NCBI RefSeq assembly: GCF_003591005.1
Contig: NZ_QYYD01000027.1
Coordinates: 1 to 64,000, forward strand
Direction: 5' to 3'
DNA from: Rhodopseudomonas palustris
GTDB lineage: Bacteria; Pseudomonadota; Alphaproteobacteria; Rhizobiales; Xanthobacteraceae
DNA: 64,000 nt
Positions 16,778-26,904 of the stretch are shown here, in pieces. The position numbers and the translations under genes were made by a program. The notes below the pieces were generated by a model, which ran no database searches, was not told the origin of the DNA, and saw only the letters and a program-made list of their open reading frames with translations. Positions within the stretch are counted from its first letter, which is position 1; each line of letters opens with the position of its first letter.

Positions 16778-16829
16778 GCTCGTCCGCTTACCTGCGCTCG
16801 TGTGCAGGAGTGAGCCACAGGAGAAATCG

Positions 16830-18899
16830 ATGACCGACAAGCCTTCTGCCGACAAGCCCGCCGCCGACAAGCCCGCTTCCGGCTTCCAGTTCACCCTGTC
16901 CAATCTCAAGCCGGCCACCCACGCCGCACAGGTGACCGTCACGTTTCCGGACGGCAAGACCCGCGACTATCCGCGCGGCACCACCGGGCTCGACATCGCC
17001 AAGGGGATCTCGCCGTCGCTGGCCAAGCGCACCGTGGCGATGGCGCTGAACGGGCGCCTGACCGACCTCGCCGATCCGATCGAAGAGAACGCGGCGATCG
17101 ACTTCGTCGCCCGCGACGACGCGCGCGCGCTCGAATTGATCCGCCACGACTGCGCCCATGTGCTCGCCGAAGCGGTGCAGAGCCTGTGGCCGGGCACCCA
17201 GGTGACGATCGGCCCGACCATCGAGAACGGCTTCTACTACGACTTCTTCCGCAACGAACCGTTCACGCCCGAGGATTTCGCCGCGATCGAAAAGCGGATG
17301 CGCGAGATCATCCAGCGCGACAAGCCGTTCACCAAGGAAGTCTGGACCCGCGACGAGGCCAAGCGGGTGTTCGCCGACAATGGCGAAGCCTTCAAGGTCG
17401 AACTGGTCGACGCCATTCCGGAAGATCAGACCATCAAGATTTATCGCCAGGGCGAGTGGTTCGATCTGTGCCGCGGCCCGCACATGACCTCGACCGGCAA
17501 GATCGGCACCGCCTTCAAGCTGATGAAGGTGGCCGGCGCGTATTGGCGCGGCGACAGCAACAATCCGATGCTGACCCGGATCTACGGCACCGCCTTCGCC
17601 AAGCAGGAAGACCTCGACGCATACTTGAAGCAGATCGAGGAAGCCGAGAAGCGCGACCATCGCCGGCTCGGCCGCGAGCTCGACCTGTTTCACTTCCAGG
17701 AGGAAGGCCCCGGCGTCGTGTTCTGGCACGCCAAGGGCTGGAGCATCTTCCAGTCGCTGGTCGGCTATATGCGCCGCCGCCTCGCCGGCAATTACGACGA
17801 GGTCAACGCGCCGCAGATCCTCGACAAGGTGCTGTGGGAGACGTCGGGCCACTGGGACTGGTATCGCGAAAACATGTTCGCGGCGCAGTCGGCCGGTGAG
17901 GACGCCGAGGACAAGCGCTGGTTCGCGCTGAAGCCGATGAACTGTCCGGGTCACGTGCAGATCTTCAAGCACGGCCTGAAGAGCTATCGCGACCTGCCGT
18001 TGCGCCTCGCCGAATTCGGCGTGGTGCATCGCTACGAGCCGTCGGGGGCGATGCACGGCCTGATGCGGGTGCGCGGCTTCACCCAGGACGACGCGCATGT
18101 GTTCTGCACCGAGGCGCAGCTCGCCGACGAGTGCATGAAGATCAACGACCTGATCCTGTCCACCTACTCGGACTTCGGCTTCGAGGGTGAACTGACGGTG
18201 AAGCTCTCGACCCGTCCGGAGAAGCGCGTCGGCACGGATGAGATGTGGGATCACGCCGAACGCGTGATGGCCACGGTGTTATCCGAGATCAAGGCGAGCG
18301 GTGGCAACCGCATCAAGACCGAGATCAACCCCGGCGAAGGCGCGTTCTACGGGCCGAAGTTCGAATACGTGCTGCGCGACGCGATCGGCCGCGACTGGCA
18401 GTGCGGCACCACGCAGGTCGACTTCAACCTGCCGGAACGCTTCGGCGCGTTCTACATCGACGCCGACGGCGCCAAGAAGGCGCCCGTCATGGTGCACCGC
18501 GCGATCTGCGGTTCGATGGAGCGCTTCATTGGCATCCTGATCGAGCACTACGCCGGCAACTTCCCGCTGTGGCTGGCGCCGGTGCAGGTGGTCGTCACCA
18601 CGATCACGTCGGAAGGCGACGACTACGCGCAGAAGGTTCTTGCCAGCTTGCGCAAGGCCGGCCTGCGCGCCGACATCGATCTGCGCAACGAGAAGATCAA
18701 CTTCAAGGTGCGCGAGCACTCGCTCGCCAAGGTCCCGGCCCTGCTGGTGGTCGGCAAGAAGGAAGCCGAGACCCATCAGGTCTCCGTCCGCCGCCTCGGC
18801 AGCGACGGCCAGAAGGTGATGCCGACCGACGAGGCGATCGCCGCGCTTGTCGATGAGGCGACGCCGCCGGACGTGCGGCGGGCGCGGGAGGCGGCGTAG
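16830..18899 (+). CDS. thrS: Threonyl-tRNA synthetase
   Basis: Charges tRNA-Thr with threonine; essential cytosolic enzyme. The 689-residue chain has a short Lys/Ala/Asp-rich N-terminal extension, a TGS domain ('[21 protein letters not shown]'), the tRNA-SAD editing domain ('[18 protein letters not shown]', '[12 protein letters not shown]'), the class II catalytic core, and an anticodon-binding domain at the end. Zinc ligands are seen in 'MNCPGH', 'DDAHVF' and '[12 protein letters not shown]'. CAGGAG lies seven bases before ATG 16830, deciding the start. Flanked by an independent nitroreductase gene. Confidence 0.98.
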   Translation: MTDKPSADKPAADKPASGFQFTLSNLKPATHAAQVTVTFPDGKTRDYPRGTTGLDIAKGISPSLAKRTVAMALNGRLTDLADPIEENAAIDFVARDDARALELIRHDCAHVLAEAVQSLWPGTQVTIGPTIENGFYYDFFRNEPFTPEDFAAIEKRMREIIQRDKPFTKEVWTRDEAKRVFADNGEAFKVELVDAIPEDQTIKIYRQGEWFDLCRGPHMTSTGKIGTAFKLMKVAGAYWRGDSNNPMLTRIYGTAFAKQEDLDAYLKQIEEAEKRDHRRLGRELDLFHFQEEGPGVVFWHAKGWSIFQSLVGYMRRRLAGNYDEVNAPQILDKVLWETSGHWDWYRENMFAAQSAGEDAEDKRWFALKPMNCPGHVQIFKHGLKSYRDLPLRLAEFGVVHRYEPSGAMHGLMRVRGFTQDDAHVFCTEAQLADECMKINDLILSTYSDFGFEGELTVKLSTRPEKRVGTDEMWDHAERVMATVLSEIKASGGNRIKTEINPGEGAFYGPKFEYVLRDAIGRDWQCGTTQVDFNLPERFGAFYIDADGAKKAPVMVHRAICGSMERFIGILIEHYAGNFPLWLAPVQVVVTTITSEGDDYAQKVLASLRKAGLRADIDLRNEKINFKVREHSLAKVPALLVVGKKEAETHQVSVRRLGSDGQKVMPTDEAIAALVDEATPPDVRRAREAA

Positions 18900-19022
18900 A
18901 AGCACACGACGCGAGGCGGTCGGCGAGCGGATCACAATCGCTCCAATCCGCGCCGCTTCGCCTCGCCTGGGCAGGCGTGGTGCGGTAACACGCGGGGACC
19001 GTATCTGCTCGAAAGCCTGTCC

Positions 19023-19586
19023 ATGCCCGACACCATCGACTTCCTGAAGACCCGCCGCTCGGTCAAGCCGCGCGAGATGACCGAGCCGGGGGCCTCGCCC
19101 GAGGAGCTGGAGACGATCCTGACGATCGGCGCGCGGGTGCCGGATCATGGCAAGATCGCGCCGTGGCGGTTCATCGTGTTCGAGGGCGAGGCGCGGGCGC
19201 GCGGCGGCGCGGTGATCGCCGAGGTGTTCGCCCGCAAGCATCCGGAGGCGACCGCCGCGGAGATCGCCACCGAACAGGGCCGGCTGTCGGAAGCGCCGCT
19301 GGTGATCGCGGTGGTGAGCTCGCCGAAGCCGCATCCCAAGGTGCCGGTTTGGGAGCAGGAATTATCCGCCGGCGCCAGCTGCATGAACATCGTCGCCGCC
19401 GCCACCGCGCTCGGCTACGGCGCCAACTGGCTGACCGGCTGGATCGCCTATGACCGCGACGTGCTCGCCGGCCTCGGCCTCGCGGCGCATGAAAAGCTCG
19501 CCGGCTTCATTCACATCGGCACGCGAACACGCCCGAACGACGACCGCCCGCGCCCGGCGCTGTCGGACGTGGTGACGCGGTTCTGA
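19023..19586 (+). CDS. Nitroreductase family protein
   Basis: A 187-residue FMN-dependent NAD(P)H oxidoreductase of the nitroreductase fold (YdjA/TdsD-like). 'TRRSVKPREM' is the conserved FMN-phosphate-binding start, 'RVPDHGKIAPWRFIVFEG' the next conserved block, and 'NIVAAATALGYGANWLTGW' the glycine-rich dimer/FMN segment near residue 130. The length is that of the short subfamily. Possible roles include reduction of nitro compounds or quinones; none can be assigned. Followed by a palindromic repeat. Confidence 0.9.
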   Translation: MPDTIDFLKTRRSVKPREMTEPGASPEELETILTIGARVPDHGKIAPWRFIVFEGEARARGGAVIAEVFARKHPEATAAEIATEQGRLSEAPLVIAVVSSPKPHPKVPVWEQELSAGASCMNIVAAATALGYGANWLTGWIAYDRDVLAGLGLAAHEKLAGFIHIGTRTRPNDDRPRPALSDVVTRF

Positions 19587-19597
19587 GGCGTTGCCGT

Positions 19598-19672
19598 CAT
19601 TGCGAGAAGCGAAGCGACGAAGCAATCCACGCCGCGCGCGTGGCGCTGGATTGCTTCGCTGCGCTCGCAATG
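19598..19672. repeat. Family-C palindromic repeat, copy 1
   Basis: cattgcgagaagcgaagcgacgaagcaatcca type arm at left and tggattgcttcgctgcgctcgcaatg at right. Recurs at 37344 and 39958. Follows the nitroreductase stop. Confidence 0.85.
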
Positions 19673-19789
19673 GCGGAAGGGTCGGCGAAACTGCGCCGCC
19701 TCTTAAAGCGTCGTTGCCGGGCTCGCAATCCGACACGATGGCGTCCGGATGACGCCGAGATCCAGCGACTCGCGGCGCCCTCACCCCAC

Positions 19790-19813
19790 CCCTCTCCCGC
19801 AAGCGGGAGAGGG
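19790..19813. terminator. Perfect 11-base-pair hairpin between convergent genes
   Basis: ccctctcccgc-aa-gcgggagaggg, followed by aacgcg and not by a T-run. This small palindrome is itself widespread in alphaproteobacterial intergenic DNA, so it may be a mobile repeat co-opted as a terminator. Confidence 0.5.
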
Positions 19814-19849
19814 AACGCGCTGTGCTTGACGCAACCACCTTGCTAGTGA

Positions 19850-22318
19850 CTACGCCGCCCTCGACGCTGCATGCCCGTACTTCGCCAGGAGCCCGGCGAT
19901 CTCCGACGCCGGGCGTGCCGGGCTGAACAGGAAACCCTGCACCTCGTGGCAGCCTTCGGCGCGCAGCGCGCCGAGTTGCTCTACCGTCTCGACGCCTTCG
20001 GCCAGCGTGGTGATGTCGAGGCTGCGGCCGAGGCCGGCGATGGCGCGGACGATGGCGAGGCAGTCCGGGCGCGCGGTGACGTCGCGCACGAACGAGCGGT
20101 CGATCTTGATCTTGTCGAACGGGAAGCTGCGCAAGTAACTGAGCGACGAATAGCCGGTGCCGAAATCGTCCATCGAGATCCGCACGCCGAGCGCGCGCAG
20201 CTGATGCAGCGTTGCCAAATTAGCTTCGCTGTCGGCGAGAAACAGCGACTCGGTAATCTCCAGCTCCAGCCGCCGCGGCGCCAAACCCGACTGCGCCAGC
20301 GCCGAAATCACCACCTGCACCAGATTGCGGCTGCGGAACTGCACCGGCGATAGATTGACTGCGACCTTGATATCATTCGACCAGCGCGCCGCCTCGAGGC
20401 ACGCCTCGCGTAGCACCCATTCGCCCAGCCCGACGATCAGCCCGATGTCTTCGGCGACCGGGATGAAATCCGCCGGCGAGATCATGCCGCGCTCGGGATG
20501 GCGCCACCGCAGCAGGCTCTCGAAGCCACTGACGCGGTCGTCGGCAAGATCGATCAGCGGCTGATAGTGGAGTTCGAACTCGCCATGCGCGAAGGCGTGG
20601 CGCAGATCGATCTCCATGTCACGGCGGATCTGCGCCTGGCGGTCCATCTCCTTCTCGAAGAAATGGTGGCAGCCGCCGCCGGCCGCCTTGGCGCGGTACA
20701 GCGCCATGTCGGCGTTGCGCAGCAGCGCCTCGCAATCGTCGCCGTCGCCGGGCGCCAGCGCGAGCCCGATCGAGGCGCCGATCACGACTTCGAGCCCGTC
20801 CATGTCGTACGGCGCGCTGACGATCGCGATCAGCCGCGCGGCGACATCGCTGGCCTCGTTGGGTGAGCCGACCTGGCTCAGGACCAGCGCGAATTCGTCG
20901 CCGCCGAGCCGCGCCACCAGATCACCGCCGCCGATCGCGCCGCGCAGCCGCTCGGCGACGCAGCGCAGCAGCCGGTCGCCCATCGGATGACCGAACGAGT
21001 CGTTGACGTTCTTGAACAGGTCGAGGTCGAGGCACAGCACACCGACATGGCCATGGCCACTGCGGCGCTGGTCGAGCGCCTGCTGCAGCCGCTCCTGATA
21101 CAGCACGCGGTTCGGCAGATTGGTCAGGCCATCATGATGCGCCATATGGGCGATCTTGGCCTCGGCCTTGCGCCGCTCGGTGATGTCGACCACCGCGACC
21201 AGAAATCCGTCGCGGCCGTCGAACACCACGCGGCGACCGAACGTCAGCACTTCGATCAGCGACCCATCGGCCTTGAGGTGGCGCCAATTGCCCTGTGACT
21301 GATAACTGTCCCCGATGCTGAGCAGCGCGTGGCTGTGCGCGGCCCATTCGTCGCGCGGCCAGATCTCACGCAACGTCATCCCGAGGAAGGTCTCGCGATC
21401 GTAGCCATAGTGCTGCACGGCGGCGTCGTTGACGCTGAGAAATTCGGTCGTGGCGGAATCGAACACCCACATCGGCATCGGATTGCCGTCGAACAGCAGC
21501 CGGAACGACTCCTCGCGCTTCTTCAGCGAAGTGATGTCGGAAATCGTCAGCGACACGATATCGCCGAAGCCGTTGGCGCCGAGGCTGAGATTGCGATCGA
21601 TGGTGTCGATCGCGATGGTATCCTGGCCGCCATTGTCGACCAGCGCCAGCAGCCGCGCGACCACGGCCGGATCGCACAGCAAATGCTTGCCGGCCGACAG
21701 CCGGCTCCATTGCAGCGCGGAGGGCGCCTCGCCGAGCAGCTCCGAAGCGCCGTCGTTGAGATGCACGATCTGGAAGTCGAACGGCCGCTCGTCGGAGTCG
21801 CGGATCGCGGCGAGCGAGACGATGCCGTCGTCGGTCGACGAAAAGATCGCATCCAGCAGATTGTAGCGGAAGCCGTCTTCGTTGATGTAGACCCCGATCA
21901 GCGTCGCACCCCAGCGCGACGCGGTCGGCAGCGCCAGCAGCACATATTTCTGCACGATGCCGTCCCGCACCACATGCGCCGTGCCGAGATAAGGCTGCTG
22001 GTTCTGCAGCGCGCTGCGCGCCGTCTGCATCAGCGCCGTGGCGCAATCCGGCGACAGTGCGTCGAGCGGAATGTCCCAGCGCGCGTCGCCGAGCCATTGC
22101 TGCACGTAGCGGCCGGTGCGCGACACGCCGGGCTTGTCGCCGGTGATCTGAAGCAGCGCCATCTGGTCGGCGAGCCGACCGAGACTGCCGAGCATCACCT
22201 CTTCATAGCTCGGCAGCGACTGTCCAGGCTGGACCGCCGCGTACCACTTGCGCTGCAAAATTGCGAGATCGGCAGAGAGCTGAGTCCGCAACGTCTCCCG
22301 ATTGAGTCTGGCCGTCAC
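19850..22318 (-). CDS. PAS-GGDEF-EAL cyclic-di-GMP signalling protein
   Basis: An 822-residue cytosolic protein with a divergent N-terminal sensory region, PAS domains (about 260-390, 'FRLLFDGNPMPMWVFDSATTEFL'), GGDEF (about 400-560) and EAL (about 575-815). The GGDEF signature 'ARLGGDEFAL' near residue 472 is intact but the inhibition site is GGGD rather than RxxD. The phosphodiesterase motifs are complete: 'FESLLRWRHP', 'VAVNLSP', 'ELEITESL', 'MDDFGTGYSSL', 'KIKIDRSF', 'EVQGFLFSP'. It can thus probably degrade, and perhaps make, cyclic-di-GMP. GTG 22318 has GGGGAC upstream; TTG 22408 is a weaker alternative. No signal peptide or membrane segment. Confidence 0.9.
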   Translation of the reverse strand: MTARLNRETLRTQLSADLAILQRKWYAAVQPGQSLPSYEEVMLGSLGRLADQMALLQITGDKPGVSRTGRYVQQWLGDARWDIPLDALSPDCATALMQTARSALQNQQPYLGTAHVVRDGIVQKYVLLALPTASRWGATLIGVYINEDGFRYNLLDAIFSSTDDGIVSLAAIRDSDERPFDFQIVHLNDGASELLGEAPSALQWSRLSAGKHLLCDPAVVARLLALVDNGGQDTIAIDTIDRNLSLGANGFGDIVSLTISDITSLKKREESFRLLFDGNPMPMWVFDSATTEFLSVNDAAVQHYGYDRETFLGMTLREIWPRDEWAAHSHALLSIGDSYQSQGNWRHLKADGSLIEVLTFGRRVVFDGRDGFLVAVVDITERRKAEAKIAHMAHHDGLTNLPNRVLYQERLQQALDQRRSGHGHVGVLCLDLDLFKNVNDSFGHPMGDRLLRCVAERLRGAIGGGDLVARLGGDEFALVLSQVGSPNEASDVAARLIAIVSAPYDMDGLEVVIGASIGLALAPGDGDDCEALLRNADMALYRAKAAGGGCHHFFEKEMDRQAQIRRDMEIDLRHAFAHGEFELHYQPLIDLADDRVSGFESLLRWRHPERGMISPADFIPVAEDIGLIVGLGEWVLREACLEAARWSNDIKVAVNLSPVQFRSRNLVQVVISALAQSGLAPRRLELEITESLFLADSEANLATLHQLRALGVRISMDDFGTGYSSLSYLRSFPFDKIKIDRSFVRDVTARPDCLAIVRAIAGLGRSLDITTLAEGVETVEQLGALRAEGCHEVQGFLFSPARPASEIAGLLAKYGHAASRAA

Positions 22319-22491
22319 TTGTCGCGTCCCCGCGCCCACACAGTTCCAGGCGCAGTCGACGTATTCCAGATTAAGACGATGTAAACGTCGCGGTACCAGG
22401 GCGCGCAACGCCTGATTATGATAGTTTTATGTCGTGCGATGGTTAGTTGGCGTTAGGGAATATGACGCCGGCAACCGACGCAAGGCGACCG

Positions 22492-23547
22492 TCAGCGCGC
22501 CAGCACTTCGATCTCGCCGTCAACGCCGTTGACGACGTTGAAGCCGCGCTCGAACATCTTGCCTTCGTTCTTGGCGATGGCGCGGTATTCGCCTTCGGAC
22601 AGGATGACGCGGGGAAACGCGCCGATCGATTCCTTGACGACGTCGCCGCCCGGAGTGAGCACCGACCAGGCGGTGTTGGCGAGCGCTTCGCCGCCTTTGT
22701 CCGACACCAGCTTCAGCGTGATCACCGCGGCGCGGTGGGTGACGGTGACGTCGGTGAGCTTGCCGGCGGTGACGCGGATGTCGGATCGGACCACCGAGTT
22801 GGCGTCGCCGTAGTTCGAGACGATGTAGTACGTGCCTTCCGGCACCAGCACGACATCGCCGGCGGCGGCGTTCGGTACCAGCGGCGCGCGCTGGGCGTTG
22901 TCGAACTGGCTGCCCTTGAAGATCGAGAACGAGATCTGGTTCTGCGGAATCCGCGTGCCGCCGACGCGGCCCTCGATCCGCAGCCCGCCGGCCGGCAGCA
23001 CAAAGGCTTCGCGATCGGTGTCGGCCTTCAGGCTCACAGGCCGCACGGCGCTGACCAGGCCGTGGGCGACGTGCACCACGTAGTTGCCTGGCGGCAGCAC
23101 GATGTTCGGCGTCGCGCCGTGATCCTCGCGTACCAGCTTGATCACACCGGTCTCGTCAGGCCGGTCGGAATAGACCCGCCACACCAGGCCGCTGTTGATG
23201 GTCGGCAGATCCTTGCCGTAGCGCGCGGTCAGTGCCAGCACGCCCTGCGGCGCAGCGGCGGGGGCCGGCAACGGCGACGTGACAGGCGAGGTCACCGCGG
23301 CGACGGGCGGCTGCGTGAGCGGAGCCGGCAAGGTCGGTACGGCCGCTGGTCCCGCGGAGGGCGCGAGGCTGATGGCACCGCCGGCCGGCGGCTCCGGCAC
23401 CGAGGCAGGCGGGATCGGCGGCGGCCGATCGCTGAAGAACTGCGCCGATGCCGGCTGCAGCAGGAGAGCGGCCCAGCACACGGACGCACAGGCGAGCGTC
23501 AGCCGTGCGCGCGGCCCTGCCCGGCCAATTTTACCCCTGCAAATCAT
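22492..23547 (-). CDS. Secreted proline-rich beta-sandwich protein of unknown function
   Basis: A 351-residue exported protein. The signal peptide covers residues about 1-36 ('LACASVCWAALLLQPASAQ'). Residues 37-100 are Pro/Ala-rich and probably span a disordered linker. The remainder contains repeated beta-strand units, for example 'PPGNYVVHVAHGLVSAVRPVSL', 'VPEGTYYIVSNYGDANSVVRS' and 'LSEGEYRAIAKNEGKMFERGF', resembling carboxypeptidase-regulatory-like or prealbumin-like modules ('p.G.Y.v....g'). Three such 'G.Y' repeats are visible. Homologues seem limited to the Bradyrhizobium group. Function unknown; probably a cell-envelope protein. Confidence 0.7.
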   Translation of the reverse strand: MICRGKIGRAGPRARLTLACASVCWAALLLQPASAQFFSDRPPPIPPASVPEPPAGGAISLAPSAGPAAVPTLPAPLTQPPVAAVTSPVTSPLPAPAAAPQGVLALTARYGKDLPTINSGLVWRVYSDRPDETGVIKLVREDHGATPNIVLPPGNYVVHVAHGLVSAVRPVSLKADTDREAFVLPAGGLRIEGRVGGTRIPQNQISFSIFKGSQFDNAQRAPLVPNAAAGDVVLVPEGTYYIVSNYGDANSVVRSDIRVTAGKLTDVTVTHRAAVITLKLVSDKGGEALANTAWSVLTPGGDVVKESIGAFPRVILSEGEYRAIAKNEGKMFERGFNVVNGVDGEIEVLAR

Positions 23548-23803
23548 GTCCGTTGGTTTTCACTGAAAACGCGGCAAATTCAAGCCTCCGCCGGACGCAC
23601 GGTCCGCGACACACAGCCTAAGCGGTATCGTGGTCATTTTCGCCGGATTGTCACGATTTCCCCCTAGTTCGGACCCGCGCAGCGCTCCATGATGCGGCGC
23701 AAGGCATGCTGGCACAGATCAATGGATCGCGCTTCGATGCCGACTGATTTACACCGCGCAGGCCTTCTTTCGCAGAAGGGCTTGCCGGTTCGAGGAGACT
23801 ACC

Positions 23804-24829
23804 GTGCTGGAAAATCTGATTGGTCGCGGGTCCAGCAGCCCGCCGGTGCCCGGAAAGGTCGGGCTCGACACCATCCGTCGGCCGGTGATCGGCCTGGCGC
23901 TCGGCGGCGGAGCGGCGCGCGGCTTCGCCCACATCGGTATCCTGCGGACCTTGCTCGGCGCCGGCATCACGCCGGACGTCGTGGTCGGCACGTCGATCGG
24001 CGCGGTGGTGGGCGGCGCCTATGTGGCCGGCCACCTCGATACGCTGGAGGACTGGGCCCGCCAGCTGCAGCCGCGCAATATTCTCGGCTATCTCGACATC
24101 CGGCTGAATGGCTCGGGCCTGATTGGCGGCAGCAGGCTCGCCGCGCAGCTCGAGGCGACGCTCGGCCAGATTCAGATTCAGGACCTCAAGCAGAAATTCG
24201 CCAGCGTCGCGACCGAGATTCGCACCGGCCACGAGATCTGGCTGACGCATGGCCGGGTGGTCGACGCGGTGCGGGCGTCCTACGCACTGCCCGGCATCTT
24301 CTCGCCGGTGCTGATCGGCGATCGCTGGCTGGTCGACGGCGCGCTGGTCAATCCGGTCCCGGTGTCGGCGGCGCGCGCGCTCGGCGCCGAGATCGTGATC
24401 GCCGCCAACGTTTCCAGCGATATTTTCGGCCACGGCACCACCATCTTCTCGCACGGCGCCATCGAGGAGACCATCGAGCCCGCGCCGGAGCCGGCGCCGA
24501 AGCGCGGCTTCGGCCGGTTTTTCTCGCCGGAGCGGTTCGTGAAACAGGAGCTGTTCGGCAGCGACAGCCGGCCGGGCATCTCCAAGGTGATGGTCGATGC
24601 CTTCAACATCATGCAGGACCGCATCACGCGCGCCCGGCTCGCCGGCGATCCGCCCGACATGCTGATCTCGCCGCGGGTCGGCCGGATCGGCTGGTTCGAC
24701 TTTCATCGCGCCGACGAAATGATCGCCCACGGCGCCCGCGCCGCCGAACGCGCCATCGATTCGATCCGCGAAGCGATCGAAGAGGTTTCTCCGGACGCCG
24801 CGAAGGCCGAAGTGCCGGTCGAGACCTAA
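23804..24829 (+). CDS. Patatin-like phospholipase, RssA type
   Basis: A 341-residue lipid acyl hydrolase with a Ser-Asp dyad. 'LALGGGAARGFAH' is the oxyanion loop, nucleophile Ser64 sits in 'VVGTSIGAVVGG', and Asp178 in 'WLVDGALVNPVPV'. The C-terminal part ('FNIMQDRITRARLAGDPPDMLI') is shared with bacterial NTE/RssA proteins. No signal peptide, so intracellular or membrane-peripheral. GTG 23804 is the start, with GAGGAG eight bases upstream. Followed by a family-A repeat; no operon partner. Confidence 0.9.
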   Translation: MLENLIGRGSSSPPVPGKVGLDTIRRPVIGLALGGGAARGFAHIGILRTLLGAGITPDVVVGTSIGAVVGGAYVAGHLDTLEDWARQLQPRNILGYLDIRLNGSGLIGGSRLAAQLEATLGQIQIQDLKQKFASVATEIRTGHEIWLTHGRVVDAVRASYALPGIFSPVLIGDRWLVDGALVNPVPVSAARALGAEIVIAANVSSDIFGHGTTIFSHGAIEETIEPAPEPAPKRGFGRFFSPERFVKQELFGSDSRPGISKVMVDAFNIMQDRITRARLAGDPPDMLISPRVGRIGWFDFHRADEMIAHGARAAERAIDSIREAIEEVSPDAAKAEVPVET

Positions 24830-24848
24830 CGCGCTCAACTTTCCGCGA

Positions 24849-24968
24849 GTCATTCCGGGGCGCCCGCACTTCGCGGGCGAACCCGGAATCCAGCGGTTGT
24901 GGAAATGCCGGAGTGCAGAACCCATCGAGATTCCGGGTTCGGTCGCTTCGCGACCGCCCCGGAATGAC
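24849..24968. repeat. Family-A palindromic repeat, copy 4
   Basis: gtcattccggggcgcccgc at left and gaccgccccggaatgac at right, inner gaacccggaatcc and gattccgggttcggtcg. Between two convergent genes. Confidence 0.85.
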
Positions 24969-25022
24969 GTGCTTGGGGCAGGAACGCGCTACTTTAGGCC
25001 GATGCGGGGGGGCAAGAACGCG

Positions 25023-25451
25023 CTACGCCGACTTGATGTAGTCGTGCAGGGCCTGCTGTTCGTGTTCGTATTCGCTGAGCCGCCACTTCACGATGTCGCC
25101 GATCGAGATCAGGCCGACGACGCGGTCGCCGTCGAGCACCGGCAGGTGACGGAACTTGGAGTTGGTCATGACTTCCATGATGCTGCCGACGAGGTCGGTC
25201 TGCCGACAACTGACGACGTCGTGGGTCATCACCGTGTGCACCGGCTGCTCCAGCGCCGCCGGGCCGCGATCGGCCAGCACGCGGACGATGTCGCGCTCCG
25301 ACAGGATGCCGTCGAGCCGCGCACCGCGCATCACCAGTACGGCGCCGACGCGCCGCTCCGCCAGCGTCTTCACCGCAGCCGACAACCGCTCGTCCGGCTC
25401 GACGCTGTAAATGTAGCGACCTTTGGATTCCAGAATTGCCTGCACCGTCAT
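25023..25451 (-). CDS. Tandem CBS domain protein
   Basis: A 142-residue protein made of two CBS motifs forming one Bateman module that binds adenine nucleotides or similar ligands. First CBS: 'TLAERRVGAVLVMRGARLDGILSERDIVRVL'; second: 'MTNSKFRHLPVLDGDRVVGLISIGDIVKWRL'. The single-module, DUF-free layout is common in alphaproteobacteria; sensing of cellular energy is a general inference. ATG 25451 has GGGAGG seven bases upstream. Confidence 0.93.
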   Translation of the reverse strand: MTVQAILESKGRYIYSVEPDERLSAAVKTLAERRVGAVLVMRGARLDGILSERDIVRVLADRGPAALEQPVHTVMTHDVVSCRQTDLVGSIMEVMTNSKFRHLPVLDGDRVVGLISIGDIVKWRLSEYEHEQQALHDYIKSA

Positions 25452-25661
25452 CGTCGCCTCCCTGATTGGCCACGCTTTTCGGGAGCGCGGCGCGTCGTTA
25501 GTTCATGTGGTCAAGACCCGAGGCCGAGGCAAGGGTTCTACGTACCAGAACGCCCGAACTGATCAGCAAGGATATGCAGGAATAAGGCAAATCCGCGTTG
25601 CCGTGCGGGCGTCGCAACAAACCTGTCGCAACGCAACGGTGCATCTCGCAGCTGCTAACTG

Positions 25662-26492
25662 TTAGTTCGGCCCGGCTGTTACTGCGTTGCGGCGCGGCAC
25701 CGGATCGAACAGCGAGAACAGCAGCAGACCAGTGAAGAAGCCGCCGATATGCGCCTGCCAGGCGACGCTCGCGCCTTCGTTGCCGACCGCGATCGAGCCG
25801 ACGCCGAAGATGATGTTGATGCCGAACCAGATGCCGAGGAACGCCAGCACCCGCGGATCGCGCAGCGCGCGGGTCAGCGGCTGCGCCGGCACCCGTGCTG
25901 CCGCGTCGGCATCGCCGCGCCGCAGCGACAGAAAGCCACCGCGCGCAAAAGCAAACCGGATCGCCGCCGCCATCGCGCCGGACACCGACGCCGAGGCGCC
26001 GATCATCGGGGCGATCTCGTGCTCATGGGTGACCAGATGGGCGAGCGCGCCGCCGACCGCCGCGACCGCCATGAACAGAAAGAAGCGTGCCGCGCCGAAC
26101 CTTCGTGCCACCGCGCTGCCGAACGGCAGCAGCCAAAGGACGTTGAAGACGATATGGCTGAGATTGGCGTGCAGCAGCGAATAGCTGACGAAGGTCCAGA
26201 TCTCGGCGCCGGCGCCGCCCGGGAATGGCGCGGCCAGCAGCGTGGCGTCGTAGCGCTTCGGGATGAAGCCGAACACCTCGATGGTCCAGTATTCGAGGTC
26301 CGGCGGCAGCAGCACGCGCAAATGAATGATCGCGAGCAGCGCCACATAAGCCGTCAACGCGCCCGGCAGGTTGAGGATCGGCTCGCGCGGCGGCTCCGGC
26401 GGAGACGGCAGCGGCGGCTGGGCGGGCTGAGATTCCAACGGGATACGACCTGTTGCGGAAAGGCCCGCCGCGGCGCGGCCCGGACCGGACAT
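25662..26492 (-). CDS. Rhomboid-family intramembrane serine protease
   Basis: A 276-residue polytopic membrane protein with a proline-rich cytosolic N-terminus (residues 1-42) and about six membrane helices. Rhomboid marks: 'LLHANLSHIVFNVLWLLPFG' (HxxxN region after helix 1), 'PMIGASASVSGAMAAAIRF' holding the likely nucleophile serine, and 'AWQAHIGGFFTGLLL' holding the catalytic histidine. The usual GASG is GASA here, so activity should be tested rather than assumed. ATG 26492 has AAGGGA just upstream. Confidence 0.88.
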   Translation of the reverse strand: MSGPGRAAAGLSATGRIPLESQPAQPPLPSPPEPPREPILNLPGALTAYVALLAIIHLRVLLPPDLEYWTIEVFGFIPKRYDATLLAAPFPGGAGAEIWTFVSYSLLHANLSHIVFNVLWLLPFGSAVARRFGAARFFLFMAVAAVGGALAHLVTHEHEIAPMIGASASVSGAMAAAIRFAFARGGFLSLRRGDADAAARVPAQPLTRALRDPRVLAFLGIWFGINIIFGVGSIAVGNEGASVAWQAHIGGFFTGLLLFSLFDPVPRRNAVTAGPN

Positions 26493-26741
26493 GTGATCCC
26501 TTAGAGCATTTCCCGATGGAGTGAAATGCAATCGGGCTGCGCTCAGACCGAAACGGCAAAGGGGACGCCCTGAGAAAGCGCCCCCTCCGATCCTGCCGTG
26601 CGATCCGCTGCGGTGACCCCCGCGCGACGCCGGTTTTGTTTTGCAGCCACCCTGCCCGTCTGCCCGGATGCCTGGAGCTCATCCGCGCCGAAGAAGAACG
26701 AGCCCACCATAGCAACCGCGCGGCCGATGCAAAGCGCGTAG
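26493..26741. other. Intergenic stretch upstream of the rhomboid gene
   Basis: No gene seen. Contains the short imperfect palindrome gcatttcccgatggagtgaaatgc (26506-26529) next to the rhomboid start. Confidence 0.45.
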
Positions 26742-26756
26742 TTAACTTAGGGTTAA
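26742..26756. promoter_or_regulatory. Perfect CtrA box upstream of the PAS_5 gene
   Basis: TTAA-CTTAGGG-TTAA, followed by C as in the full consensus. It lies about 150 bases before the PAS gene start. A further ggttaacc half-site is at 26771. Confidence 0.55.
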
Positions 26757-26904
26757 CGCCACAAAACAGGGGTTAACCGGGACTCCTTGGGCTTCCGGCA
26801 TGGACGCTGCAATGCCCCTCCGGCACAACAATTCATGGGCCGGCGCCGCGCGGATCCGGGACAGACCTGTCCCGAGACGCGCTGGACGTGGGCCAGGGAC
26901 CGGT

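Noticed and set aside
16442-16813. 123-codon frame between the phytochrome and thrS genes
   Set aside because: No family resemblance, overlaps the probable thrS promoter, and composition is typical of non-coding GC-rich DNA.
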